A stretch of DNA of 22,972 nucleotides, taken from an uncultured Megamonas sp. Lineage in GTDB: Bacteria > Bacillota > Negativicutes > Selenomonadales > Selenomonadaceae. The stretch lies in the NCBI GenBank assembly GCA_900554895.1, contig USIX01000014.1, forward strand, positions 1-22,972, read 5' to 3'. Each line of letters opens with the position of its first letter. The first letter of the stretch is position 1. The position numbers and the translations under genes are program-made. The notes below the pieces were generated by a model. It was not told the DNA's origin, made no database searches, and saw nothing but the letters and a program-made list of their open reading frames with translations. Positions 7,169 to 15,116 of the stretch are shown here, piece after piece.

Positions 7169-8287
7169 TCACTCTTTCCAAACTACAGTCTGCGGCAAGC
7201 TGAACCCGTTAAAAGTCGTAGCTGATACTCTGCTGTAAGCACCAGCATTTACTGCTACGAGCAAGTCGCCTATATCCAATTTGGGACAGAGCATTTTATT
7301 TTTTATAATATCCAGTGAATCACAGCTTGGACCTGCCAAAGTTGCCACTGTTTTTTCACCATTTTTAAACGCATGTATATCATAATCCCAATGGTCAAAA
7401 AATTTACCCGAAAAACAGCCGTATATGCCGTCATCCAGATAGTACCAGTCCTGACCGCCGCGTTTCTGACTGCCGATTACTGTTGTCAGTATATTTACGG
7501 CACTGGCACAGATATATCGTCCCGGTTCTGCCCATACCTCCACATCAGTGAAATTTTCTTCAATACATTTATTGATATCATTCATGATTTTTTCAACATC
7601 GATATCCGTATGCAGAGCCGGGGCCGGAAGTCCGCCTCCTATGTCTATATATTTTATATCAATTCCGTTTTGACGCGCTTCATCAATTAACTCACGCACT
7701 ATGGTAAATGCCCTCAGATAATTCTGCGCTGAAATTGACTGACTGCCCACATGAAAACAGATGCCGACAGCTTTCAATCCTTTTGTCTGTGCATATTTCA
7801 GCAAATCGACAATATACTGTCTTTCCGCACCGAATTTAATATTTAAATCTACTACCGCATCTGAATTATCAATTCTTACACGCACCAAAACTTCTGCATT
7901 CGGTATATATTCTGCAATTTTATTCACTTCAGTTTTACTGTCAAAAGTCATTCGCCTTATACCGGCTTTTTTAGCAGCTAAAAGTCCCTTCACCGTTTTC
8001 ACAGGATTGGCATATATCATTCGCTCACCGGAAATTTTAAGTCTTTGCAGTTTCTCAATCTCTCCGTCGGAAGCCACATCAAAATTACTGCCTAAATCCT
8101 TCAATTTCTCCAAAATACAGGTCGCGGGATTTGCCTTTATCGCATAATAAATTTTCAACCTCGGAATATGTTCCTGTAAAAATTCGTAATTTGCTTCAAT
8201 ATGCTTTAATGATATCACTTCAATCGGTGTAGCATACTGATTTGCCAAAGCCTCAGCATTTTCTTTTGTCAGTTTAAAACTATTCAT
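7169..8287 (-). CDS. Fold-III PLP lysine/ornithine decarboxylase
   Basis: 372 residues from the ATG at 8287 (AAGGGG six bases upstream; the frame is open further up but without a site). It belongs to the alanine-racemase-fold decarboxylases of the eukaryotic ODC type. PLP lysine Lys51 in YYAIKANP, His179 in FHVGSQ, the IDIGGGLP phosphate loop (215-221), EPGRY (254-258), the active-site Cys322-Asp323 in GPSCDSLD, and Tyr351 near NAGAYS, followed by TTFNGF. CDSLD and the length fit ODC/LDC rather than DAP decarboxylase (LysA) or carboxynorspermidine decarboxylase. In Selenomonas this enzyme makes cadaverine/putrescine that is covalently attached to peptidoglycan; the same role here is inference. 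It has its own promoter. Confidence 0.88.
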   Translation of the reverse strand: MNSFKLTKENAEALANQYATPIEVISLKHIEANYEFLQEHIPRLKIYYAIKANPATCILEKLKDLGSNFDVASDGEIEKLQRLKISGERMIYANPVKTVKGLLAAKKAGIRRMTFDSKTEVNKIAEYIPNAEVLVRVRIDNSDAVVDLNIKFGAERQYIVDLLKYAQTKGLKAVGICFHVGSQSISAQNYLRAFTIVRELIDEARQNGIDIKYIDIGGGLPAPALHTDIDVEKIMNDINKCIEENFTDVEVWAEPGRYICASAVNILTTVIGSQKRGGQDWYYLDDGIYGCFSGKFFDHWDYDIHAFKNGEKTVATLAGPSCDSLDIIKNKMLCPKLDIGDLLVAVNAGAYSRVSATTFNGFSLPQTVVWKE

Positions 8288-8376
8288 TAACATCCCCTTA
8301 TTCCTTGCACAGTATCCTTGTTGTGCTAATATGAAAATTCGTTTATTTGTAAAATTATTCAAATAAACTTACGCTA

Positions 8377-8404
8377 AGTATACTACAATCATCACAAAAT
8401 TCAA
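8377..8404 (-). promoter_or_regulatory. Promoter of the diamine decarboxylase gene
   Basis: Minus-strand -35 TTGAAT (8399-8404) and -10 TATACT (8377-8382), spacer 16 bp. The start would lie near 8370, giving an ~80-base leader before the ATG at 8287. Confidence 0.6.
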
Positions 8405-8581
8405 GCCCTAAAAATTTTCACTCATTCTCTTTTAAAGTCAACAGAAAAACGAACCCCAAATTACTGTCTCTAAATGTAAAAAAATTTTTTATGTGCAATC
8501 ATACTGAAACTTACTTAAAATATACTATATCTGCAAATAGTTCGATAAATAGCCTACACCAGCAATGAGCCTTGAAAAAAG
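8405..8581. other. Intergenic stretch without a gene
   Basis: AT-rich, no open frame with a ribosome site. A segment at about 8444-8457 (AGAAAAACGAACC) matches the right arm of the hairpin found at 21937-21969 and may be a decayed copy of that element. Nothing else is supportable. Confidence 0.5.
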
Positions 8582-8623
8582 AAAAAGCCTCTGCTTTCTT
8601 CCCATGAAACGCAGAGGCTTTTT
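8582..8623. terminator. Intrinsic terminator (second of a tandem pair)
   Basis: Inverted repeat AAAAAGCCTCTGC / GCAGAGGCTTTTT (8582-8594 and 8611-8623) with a 16-base loop. U-rich on both strands. It lies downstream of the transketolase terminator in the direction of transcription. Confidence 0.8.
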
Positions 8624-8664
8624 TTATCTATACCAGATTTTTTTGTTTGCCTATTTATTGCAGC

Positions 8665-8697
8665 AAAAAAGACGACTGCAAAAGCAATCGTCTTTTT
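8665..8697. terminator. Transketolase terminator
   Basis: AAAAAAGACGACTGC / GCAATCGTCTTTTTT with one mismatch and a short A-rich loop, ten bases after the transketolase stop. On the minus strand the stem is followed by a T-run. Confidence 0.85.
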
Positions 8698-8706
8698 TAT
8701 TAAATA

Positions 8707-10692
8707 TTAAAGTACGGATTTAACTGTGTTTACTACGTTTTCTACAGTAAAGCCGAATTTTTTAAACAATGTTGCTGCCGGAGCGGAAGCACCGAAACCG
8801 TGCATCGTTACAACGGCGCCGTCAAGACCTACATATTTGCCCCAGCCGAAGTCCGTGCCTGCTTCTACTGCTACACGAGCGCGAATAGCTTTTGGAAGCA
8901 CGGCTTCTTTATATTCTGCCGACTGCTGTTCAAAGAGGTCTACGCAAGGCATACTTACAACGCGTACATCTACATTTTCTTTAGCAAGTTCTTCTTTTGC
9001 ATCAAGAGCCAAGGATACTTCAGAGCCAGTTGCAATGATAATTGCATCCGGAGTTTCCTTCGTGCTGTCAGCGATTACATAACCGCCTTTTAATGCTTCT
9101 TTGGAGCTGCCTGCAAGCTGCGGCAGATTTTGACGAGTCAGTACCAAACCTGTCGGAGTAGTTTTGCTTGTTACGGCAAGATACCAGCCGGCAGCCGTTT
9201 CCGTTGCGTCAGCCGGACGGAATAAGTTGAAGTTCGGAAGAGAACGAAGCATTGCATACTGTTCAACCGGTTCATGCGTAGGACCGTCTTCCCCAACACC
9301 GATACTGTCATGAGTGAATACCATCGTTACAGGTAAATTCATGAGAGATGCAAGGCGGAGCATCGGTTTCGTATAATCGCTGAATACGAAGAATGTCGCA
9401 CCGTAAGTTTTCAGACCGCCGTGGAGCTGAATACCGTTTACAATGGCAGTCATGGCAAATTCACGTACACCGAAATGCAGATTGCGTCCGAGATAATCAT
9501 CTTTGGAGAAATCGCCTGCATCATTCATATGAGTTTTGTTGGACGGTGCAAGGTCGGCACTGCCGCCGAAAAGATTTGGCAGTCTGTCTTTCAGACGGTT
9601 AATCATTGTACCGGAAAGAGCGCGCGTTGCTACAGCTTTATCTTCATATGCCCAATATTCTTCATCATTTAAGAGAGCCTGCGCGTCCACTTCGCCGAAG
9701 TATTTATCCCAAAGAGCTTTACATTCAGGATATTTAGCGCAGTAGTCAGCAAAGAGAGTATTCCATGCTTCTTCTGCTTTCGCACCTTCAGCAGCGAGTG
9801 CACTGTAGTTATCATAAACTTCCTGCGGTACATAGAACGGTTCCTGGCTAGGCCAGTTCAGGAATTCTTTCATAGCTTTGATATTGTCTGCGCCGAGCGG
9901 TTCACCGTGAGCGGAAGCTTTTCCCTGTTTTGCCGGGCAGCCGTAACCGATTTGAGTTTTAACAGTAATAAAGGAAGGACGTGTTTTATCAGCTTTTGCT
10001 TCTTCGATAGCTTTGCCGATTGCTTCTAAATCGTTGCCGTCTTCAACCGTAATAGTCTGGAAACCGAATGCTTCCATACGTTTTTGAACATCTTCCGTGA
10101 AAGCGATATCCGTGCTGCCTTCAATGGAGATTTTATTGCTGTCATAGAAAACAATCAATTTGGACAGGCCGAGCGTACCTGCAAGAGAGAATGCTTCGGA
10201 AGAAATACCTTCCATCATGCAGCCGTCGCCACCGAGTACGTAAGTATAATGGTCAACAACAGGGAAATCCGGTTTATTGAAAGTTGCAGCCAAATGAGCT
10301 TCTGCCATAGCCATACCGACTGCCATACCCATGCCTGCGCCGAGCGGACCTGTTGTAGCTTCAACGCCTACTGTATGACCGTATTCTGGATGACCTGGAG
10401 TTAAGGAGCCGTCCTGACGGAAATTTTCAAGGTCTTCTTTTGTAAGACCGTAACCGAATAAATGCAAAAGTGCATAAAGCATGGAAGAACCGTGTCCGCC
10501 GGATAAAATAAAGCGGTCGCGATTTGCCCACTGAGGATTTTTCGGATTGTGGTGCATGTGTTTGCCCCAAAGTTCATAAACGATAGGAGCGCAACCGAGC
10601 GGAAGTCCCGGATGACCGGAGTTTGCTTTCTGCACTTCGTCAGCCGATAATACACGAATGGCATTAACGGATAAAGTATTGATGTCTGTCAT
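8707..10692 (-). CDS. tkt: Transketolase
   Basis: Full-length, 661 residues. It transfers two-carbon ketol units from xylulose 5-phosphate to ribose 5-phosphate or erythrose 4-phosphate, using thiamine diphosphate and a divalent metal. Visible landmarks are NSGHPGLPLG with the catalytic His near the N-terminus, LSGGHGSSMLYALLHL, the TTGPLGAG loop, the ThDP motif GDGCMMEG, the phosphate-binding GCPAKQGKASAHGEPLG loop and the pyrimidine-domain HDSIGVGEDGPTHEPVEQ. AAGGGG precedes the ATG by ten bases. It has two promoters of its own, so it is a separate unit from the sugar operon that ends 540 bp upstream, but it would supply the enzyme needed if that operon yields a pentulose phosphate. Confidence 0.96.
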   Translation of the reverse strand: MTDINTLSVNAIRVLSADEVQKANSGHPGLPLGCAPIVYELWGKHMHHNPKNPQWANRDRFILSGGHGSSMLYALLHLFGYGLTKEDLENFRQDGSLTPGHPEYGHTVGVEATTGPLGAGMGMAVGMAMAEAHLAATFNKPDFPVVDHYTYVLGGDGCMMEGISSEAFSLAGTLGLSKLIVFYDSNKISIEGSTDIAFTEDVQKRMEAFGFQTITVEDGNDLEAIGKAIEEAKADKTRPSFITVKTQIGYGCPAKQGKASAHGEPLGADNIKAMKEFLNWPSQEPFYVPQEVYDNYSALAAEGAKAEEAWNTLFADYCAKYPECKALWDKYFGEVDAQALLNDEEYWAYEDKAVATRALSGTMINRLKDRLPNLFGGSADLAPSNKTHMNDAGDFSKDDYLGRNLHFGVREFAMTAIVNGIQLHGGLKTYGATFFVFSDYTKPMLRLASLMNLPVTMVFTHDSIGVGEDGPTHEPVEQYAMLRSLPNFNLFRPADATETAAGWYLAVTSKTTPTGLVLTRQNLPQLAGSSKEALKGGYVIADSTKETPDAIIIATGSEVSLALDAKEELAKENVDVRVVSMPCVDLFEQQSAEYKEAVLPKAIRARVAVEAGTDFGWGKYVGLDGAVVTMHGFGASAPAATLFKKFGFTVENVVNTVKSVL

Positions 10693-10747
10693 GTTTTAAC
10701 TACCCCTTTTTCATCTTAGAATTAATATTTGTTTTATCAATCCCAAT

Positions 10748-10782
10748 GTTGTATTACAACTTGTTAAACCAAAATACAACTT
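10748..10782 (-). promoter_or_regulatory. Repeat/palindrome in the transketolase leader
   Basis: On the minus strand AAGTTGTA occurs twice exactly 20 bp apart (10775-10782 and 10755-10762), and the second copy is part of the palindrome GTTGTATTACAAC (10748-10760). It lies just downstream of the nearer start site, as a repressor roadblock or leader structure would. Confidence 0.35.
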
Positions 10783-10800
10783 TCTAAATCAAACAAATTT

Positions 10801-10829
10801 ATTATAATTTATATTTAGAAATTTTTCAA
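10801..10829 (-). promoter_or_regulatory. Transketolase promoter P2
   Basis: Minus strand -35 TTGAAA (10824-10829) and -10 TATAAT (10801-10806), both near-perfect, spacer 17 bp. Start near 10794, leader about 100 bases. Confidence 0.7.
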
Positions 10830-10866
10830 TAAAAAACTACTGTAAATACAATTAATTTCTAAATAA

Positions 10867-10895
10867 ATTATAACAGACTCTTTTTATAAATGCAA
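10867..10895 (-). promoter_or_regulatory. Transketolase promoter P1
   Basis: Minus strand -35 TTGCAT (10890-10895) and -10 TATAAT (10867-10872), spacer 17 bp, 66 bp upstream of P2. Tandem promoters suggest strong or dual-controlled expression. Confidence 0.6.
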
Positions 10896-10946
10896 TATAT
10901 TTTTCATTTTTAAATTTTATTATGATAAATTTATATCAAATATAAT

Positions 10947-10975
10947 TTGAAACGATATAGACGATATATTATGCT
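10947..10975 (+). promoter_or_regulatory. Candidate plus-strand promoter of a small RNA
   Basis: -35 TTGAAA (10947-10952) and -10 TATGCT (10970-10975) with a 17-bp spacer, pointing away from transketolase into a gene-free region that ends in an intrinsic terminator. The flanking DNA is very AT-rich, so chance matches are expected. Confidence 0.35.
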
Positions 10976-11074
10976 ATCTGTTCATTTTTCTTTAATATAA
11001 AAAAGAACGAACAAAAAAATTTTTTATTATATTGCGCCGAACAGACAGGTTCCCAAATTTTACCAGCACAATAG

Positions 11075-11120
11075 ATAAAAGGTCTATATGGAAAACCTTT
11101 TGCCGATATAGACCTTTTAT
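11075..11120. repeat. Perfect 15-bp inverted repeat, stem-loop
   Basis: ATAAAAGGTCTATAT (11075-11089) pairs perfectly with 11106-11120; the 16-base loop begins GGAAAACC. It is followed by TTTTAT within the right arm but no long T-run, so terminator function is weak in both directions. It lies 110 bp beyond the oxidoreductase stop. Confidence 0.7.
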
Positions 11121-11203
11121 TAGTTCTTGTAATCTTGTTTTAAATTCTTGTATTTGATAATATTATTATGGTTGTATTTTTTGTTTTATATTGTTTTTTG
11201 TTT

Positions 11204-11240
11204 AACACTTATTAAAGTATTTTAGTAAGTGTTATTTTTT
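11204..11240 (+). terminator. Plus-direction intrinsic terminator at the 3' end of the oxidoreductase gene
   Basis: AACACTTATTA pairs with TAGTAAGTGTT (11204-11214 and 11223-11233, one G-T pair), followed on the plus strand by TATTTTTTT. On the minus strand there is no T-run after the stem, so it is oriented for a plus-strand transcript, although no plus-strand protein gene precedes it. Confidence 0.5.
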
Positions 11241-12554
11241 TGCATAAACTTTACCGTACATAGCATCCTGTTCCTGACGTACATGATAAAGCTGAGTGCT
11301 CGTATCAAGCTGCACCATATCCATAGTGAGGATTTGACCTTTTTTAGCATCTTTGAGCATGCGGGCTTTTTTATTGATTAAGCCGTAAATTACATAGCCT
11401 TTTTCATATGTTTCCTGCGATGTTGCAATAGAGCCGTAAGTCGTGTAGCCGCCGATACCGTCGATGTATTCACCGGCTTTGAGGTCGCGTTTTGCAACTG
11501 TAATACATTCGCTTACAGGACCGTCAATAGGAATGATTGTCGGTTCTTTGTCGATAACAGCTTTAGCAACTGTGAGCGGAGTTTCGAGGTTGCATAAGTG
11601 GTAAGGACGATATAAAGTCCAGAGCGGGCCAGGTCCCATGCTGTGATACTGCATCTGATAAGCGATTTCTTCATTTTCCGTAGCTACCGTTACGAATACG
11701 CCAGGAGCAATACCGTTTACATATTCAACAACGCCATGTTTGTCTAAAATACCGCCGTCTTTTTTAAGTTTGAAGATTTCATTGAGTTCTTTGCAGCGTT
11801 CAGCCGGGCTTGCGGATGGACCGTGGCCGCCGATTACGTCAGGAATAAGACCTGTAGCATTACTCATAGCAGTCATTTCTACCATTGTTTTCGTGCCGTC
11901 TTTGAACGCACAGAGCATTCTCGGACTCATTTTGCGGCGTGTAGCTTCAGCTAAAACAGTATCAGGATTGCATTCATAATCGAGTTTGTTGTTTTTGCCT
12001 TTACCCATTACTTTTACTTCCATGCCCATTGCTTTAGCAAAAGAATAAAGTTCCATAACGGCACCCGGTTCATCTCCGGCGGAACCTGTGTAGATAACGC
12101 CGTTCTTGTCACCCAGTTTTTTGAGGTATGAACCGATTACAACGTCCGTTTCAACGTCCATCATTACTACATGTTTATGATTGTTCATAGCATCTATTGC
12201 GATTTTAACGCCGACTTCCGGAACGCCCGTAACATCGATAGCACATTCAACAAGGTTCGCCTGAGCGATGAGATCGGAATTATCCGTTGCCACGAATTTG
12301 CCCATTTCCATGTATTTATTTACATCAGACAAAGTATTTGCTACTGCAATCTGTTCGTCAGGAATGCCTGCATAATGAAAAGCATTGATTACGTTCTGTA
12401 AATTAATGTCTGCTACTAAGGAAGGAGAAATACCCTTCATGATAGCCATCTGAGTAACCATGCCGCGACCCATCTGGCCTGCGCCGACGATACCGGTGCG
12501 AATGATTTTTCCTTCTTCTTCGCGTTTTAAAAGTTTCTGGTCCATGTTTAACAT
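11232..12554 (-). CDS. Homoserine-dehydrogenase-like NAD(P) oxidoreductase with SAF domain (COG4091; DRL-like)
   Basis: 440 residues from the ATG at 12554; AGGAG lies ten bases upstream, while the GTG three codons earlier abuts that site. The N-terminal Rossmann fold has GIVGAGQMGRG (21-31); a central catalytic part follows with GSAGDEPGAVMELY, a GKGKNNKLDYECNPDT stretch and HGPSASP; the C-terminal ~85 residues (from KRDLKAGEYI) form an SAF-like domain. This is the 'predicted homoserine dehydrogenase-like, SAF' group. To my recollection it includes DRL of Brucella abortus, which converts 1-deoxyxylulose 5-phosphate to methylerythritol 4-phosphate. As the last gene of a glucitol-type PTS operon it probably oxidises or isomerises the phosphorylated polyol, replacing the usual SrlD dehydrogenase. 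Family call is firm, substrate is not known. Confidence 0.85.
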   Translation of the reverse strand: MLNMDQKLLKREEEGKIIRTGIVGAGQMGRGMVTQMAIMKGISPSLVADINLQNVINAFHYAGIPDEQIAVANTLSDVNKYMEMGKFVATDNSDLIAQANLVECAIDVTGVPEVGVKIAIDAMNNHKHVVMMDVETDVVIGSYLKKLGDKNGVIYTGSAGDEPGAVMELYSFAKAMGMEVKVMGKGKNNKLDYECNPDTVLAEATRRKMSPRMLCAFKDGTKTMVEMTAMSNATGLIPDVIGGHGPSASPAERCKELNEIFKLKKDGGILDKHGVVEYVNGIAPGVFVTVATENEEIAYQMQYHSMGPGPLWTLYRPYHLCNLETPLTVAKAVIDKEPTIIPIDGPVSECITVAKRDLKAGEYIDGIGGYTTYGSIATSQETYEKGYVIYGLINKKARMLKDAKKGQILTMDMVQLDTSTQLYHVRQEQDAMYGKVYAKK

Positions 12555-12693
12555 AAAATCCACACTCCTACTTCTCTAATTCATTAAAAAAACTTCATTC
12601 TACATTAATTATTATTTATCTGGTTGCCCGACAAATTCTCATCAAAGTTCCATTCATCAGGCAAGCCTTACTTACTGTCGAAATCAATTAAAA

Positions 12694-13059
12694 TCAATAG
12701 ATTTCAATTTTAACGCCTTTTTGTATATCATCTTCCGTCAACGGTTCATCACCTTTGAGCATGATATGACCAGGCAAATCCGGTACGTCCCGACCGGCAA
12801 AATTAATTGTCGCATGGCCTAGTTCTTTAAATGTATGCTGCGCTTCATCACCTACAGCCGTTATTTCAAAAACCTTATCACCGATAATAACCGTATCGCC
12901 TACCGCAATATCGCCGTGAAGTTCAGCTGCCGTATGCAGTATGGATATTTCAGCCAGTTCGGACGGAGCATTGTCATTGAACAGAATAATATAATTCAAT
13001 TCTTTCAGAAAAGCTTTCGCTTCACTGCCCCAGCCCGTAATTTCAGAACTGTATTTCAT
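12694..13059 (-). CDS. srlB: PTS glucitol/sorbitol-type enzyme IIA
   Basis: 121 residues, the length of SrlB/GutB. It passes phosphate from HPr to IIB. The likely phosphorylated residue is His42 in ISILHTAAEL, the position of the SrlB active histidine (His43 in E. coli numbering, as I recall); His81 in LGHATINF is a second conserved candidate. A GDTVIIGDKVFEITAVGDEA beta-hairpin and the LPGHIMLKGD end are typical. AAGGAGA precedes the ATG by ten bases. A 130-bp gap separates it from the oxidoreductase, with no promoter that I trust. True sugar specificity may differ from sorbitol. Confidence 0.92.
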   Translation of the reverse strand: MKYSSEITGWGSEAKAFLKELNYIILFNDNAPSELAEISILHTAAELHGDIAVGDTVIIGDKVFEITAVGDEAQHTFKELGHATINFAGRDVPDLPGHIMLKGDEPLTEDDIQKGVKIEIY

Positions 13060-13114
13060 CTATAAAACATCTCCTTTACTCACTTTTCTTCTATATTAAT
13101 ATATTTATTATTTA

Positions 13115-14122
13115 TTATGCGTATAATCCGATACTGAATACATAAGCAATAACTACAGCCAGTGGACCTGTAATCAGACGGGAATATAAAACTGCCGGTA
13201 CGCCGAGTTCAATCGTTTCCGGTTCTGCTTCACCGAGAGAAAGACCTACCGGTACGAAGTCCGCACCAACCTGCGCATCAATAGCGAAAAGTGCAGGAAG
13301 TGCATACTGCGGCGGAATATTGCCAAGACCAATCTGTACCCCTAAAAGACTTCCGACAATCTGAGCGATTACGGCACCAGGTCCGAGCACCGGAGAAATA
13401 AACGGCAACGCACAGATTACTGAAATCACAATCATACCAGGAAGCGTGCTGGCAATCGGCGAAATTGTCTGAGCAATGATGTCACCGATACCGGAAGCCT
13501 GAATGATACCCAAAATCATACTTACGAACGCCATGAACGGTAAGATATTCTTCATTACCATATCAATGGTTTCGCGTCCTGCCTGATAGAATTTATTAAC
13601 GACGGAACCAACACCGATACCCATGCGGGTGATAATATTTTTCTTTTTGCCTGCATTCATTTCCGCAAGTTCCGCTCTGGCCTGAGCTTTCGTCTTCGGA
13701 GCCGGAGCATTTTTCGGGTCAAGCGCCGGTTTTGCCGCCTGTGCAACCGCACTGTCATCTGCATAAGCAATGCAGCTTTCCGTAACATCGGAAACATACA
13801 AATCTTCCGTAATGAATTTAGCGAGCGGACCGGATTGTCCGACAGCCGTCAGATTTACCGTATATAATTTCTTTTTCGGATAAACACCGCAGCGTGCCGT
13901 TCCGCCGCAGTCGATAACAACAACCATGATTTCATCATCCGGCACACCCGTAGAAAAGCCGTCCACCGGAGTAGCTCCCGACATTTCCGCAATTTTTGCA
14001 GCTACCGGATGAATGCCGCCGCCTGTTACGCTTACGACTTTATTGCGTTTGTCCGTAGGTTTCATACTAAGCGGACCGCCCCAGCCTGCACTGCCTTTAG
14101 TAATTGTTATAGCTCTATACAT
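13115..14122 (-). CDS. srlE: PTS glucitol/sorbitol-type enzyme IIB (with IIC part), SrlE
   Basis: 335 residues. The cytosolic IIB part carries the phosphorylated Cys72 in VVVIDCGGTARCG (67-79), matching SrlE Cys72. A charged Ala/Pro/Lys-rich linker (~130-165) leads to a membrane part with helices around 190-225, 230-260 and 310-333, and the motif LFAIDAQVGADFVPVG. It starts with MYRAITITKGSAGWGGPL, the standard SrlE opening. AGGAGG lies ten bases upstream of the ATG. It forms the permease with SrlA (IIC); only one IIB is encoded here although two IIC copies exist. Confidence 0.93.
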   Translation of the reverse strand: MYRAITITKGSAGWGGPLSMKPTDKRNKVVSVTGGGIHPVAAKIAEMSGATPVDGFSTGVPDDEIMVVVIDCGGTARCGVYPKKKLYTVNLTAVGQSGPLAKFITEDLYVSDVTESCIAYADDSAVAQAAKPALDPKNAPAPKTKAQARAELAEMNAGKKKNIITRMGIGVGSVVNKFYQAGRETIDMVMKNILPFMAFVSMILGIIQASGIGDIIAQTISPIASTLPGMIVISVICALPFISPVLGPGAVIAQIVGSLLGVQIGLGNIPPQYALPALFAIDAQVGADFVPVGLSLGEAEPETIELGVPAVLYSRLITGPLAVVIAYVFSIGLYA

Positions 14123-14162
14123 AGGAAATTGCCTCCTTAATTATCCTCTTAAATCAAAATCA

Positions 14163-14678
14163 TTATTTTTTTGATTGCATTACCGCATAAATCTTTTCTG
14201 TAATAACACCGCGTAAAAATATTACAATTATACCTACAATAAAATATCTTACAGCCAAATCACCGAGCGGCAAACCGAGTGTCGTAATACCTGTTGCAAT
14301 TCCCATGTATACAAACAATTCACCACCATTGGCATGAGGAAATAATCCCGTTACCGGATGGAGAAAACTTACTGTTGCATCATAAAACGCCGGTTTGTGT
14401 TTTTCCTGTACAAATCTGCCGAATGTATAGCACATCGGATTTGCCAGAAACAGTACGGAAATTATCGGAAGCAACGTATATCTTGTAAAAATGCTTTTTG
14501 TCAAAAGACCTGCCACATTATATACTCGTTCTTCCCCAATCAGTTTAATGCAGGCACTTACTGCCGTCATCAATACTACAACCAGCGGTATGATATTGGC
14601 TACCCATCCTACAAAGGTAGTCGCTCCCGCTTTGAATAACTCAATAAATCCATTTGCTACTGCTGCTATCAGTTCCAT
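14163..14678 (-). CDS. srlA: PTS glucitol/sorbitol-type enzyme IIC, copy in the PTS operon
   Basis: 171 residues, SrlA length. Multi-pass membrane protein: NGFIELFKAGATTFVGWV, a hydrophobic PLVVVLMTAV helix, FLANPMCYTFGRF, and the polar HPVTGLFPHANGGELFVYMG loop conserved in SrlA. It follows gutM and precedes srlE, with AGGAGG before the ATG. It is roughly 84% identical by eye to the second copy at 16262-16774; the 46 residues following the F-x-HPVTGLFP start are unchanged. This copy is the natural partner of the srlE just downstream. Confidence 0.93.
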   Translation of the reverse strand: MELIAAVANGFIELFKAGATTFVGWVANIIPLVVVLMTAVSACIKLIGEERVYNVAGLLTKSIFTRYTLLPIISVLFLANPMCYTFGRFVQEKHKPAFYDATVSFLHPVTGLFPHANGGELFVYMGIATGITTLGLPLGDLAVRYFIVGIIVIFLRGVITEKIYAVMQSKK

Positions 14679-14702
14679 TTTTGTTCCTCCTGTATATTTT
14701 CA

Positions 14703-15116
14703 TTAATTTACAGCTTCTCCCTGTTCGTCGCTTTCCAAACGATTGCATAAAGCTTTTACGGCTTCCATATGTCCGCGGAAACGTTTCTTTTCTTTCTTGG
14801 AGGAAATTTTTGCATACTCGTCACGCAGTTCAAAAACATTTCTGCCGATGACTTCCGGCATTTTCTTAAACTTAGTGAACACGGTAAGTCCTTCCATCAG
14901 TTCCGCATCCAAAATAAGCCCTTCACTGTTACAAGCAATAATTACAATATTATTTTTCAATTTGGAACGTCTGCTGCCGATACCGACATTACCTTTTTTA
15001 TGCAGGCGGCGTACTGCTTTTTTATACTGCCTCACCTGTACATATGTACCGGTTGCCTGTATCACCATAAAAACGAGCAGACATACAAACAGCATCGTAA
15101 AATCCATCGTCATCAT
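14703..15116 (-). CDS. gutM: GutM/SrlM-family glucitol operon accessory protein
   Basis: 137 residues from the first ATG, which overlaps the regulator's stop as ATGA. Start uncertain: AAGGA sits directly before it, so the ATG nine bases downstream (15107) has better spacing. One N-terminal transmembrane helix (MLFVCLLVFMVIQATGTYVQ) followed by a basic cytosolic part with VGIGSRRSKLKNNIVIIACN and a charged C-terminus, as in GutM. In E. coli, GutM is a glucitol operon activator of poorly understood mechanism. The tight coupling between the SorC-type regulator and GutM parallels srlM-srlR in other operons. Confidence 0.85.
   Translation of the reverse strand: MMTMDFTMLFVCLLVFMVIQATGTYVQVRQYKKAVRRLHKKGNVGIGSRRSKLKNNIVIIACNSEGLILDAELMEGLTVFTKFKKMPEVIGRNVFELRDEYAKISSKKEKKRFRGHMEAVKALCNRLESDEQGEAVN

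Larger units (their letters stand above)
10982..11240 (+). ncRNA. Candidate small RNA (convergent with the oxidoreductase gene)
   Basis: No open frame of note lies between the transketolase and oxidoreductase genes. A plus-strand transcript is suggested by a promoter-like site at 10947-10975, a perfect 15-bp stem-loop in the middle (11075-11120), and a hairpin followed by seven T's at its end (11204-11240). The end overlaps the stop codon of the minus-strand oxidoreductase gene by a few bases. The RNA family was not recognised. The alternative is that the hairpins only shape the 3' end of the sugar operon mRNA. Confidence 0.3.

Noticed and set aside
11232..12554. True homoserine dehydrogenase
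   Set aside because: The C-terminal SAF domain, the lack of the usual homoserine dehydrogenase catalytic signature, and the PTS operon context argue against amino-acid biosynthesis.
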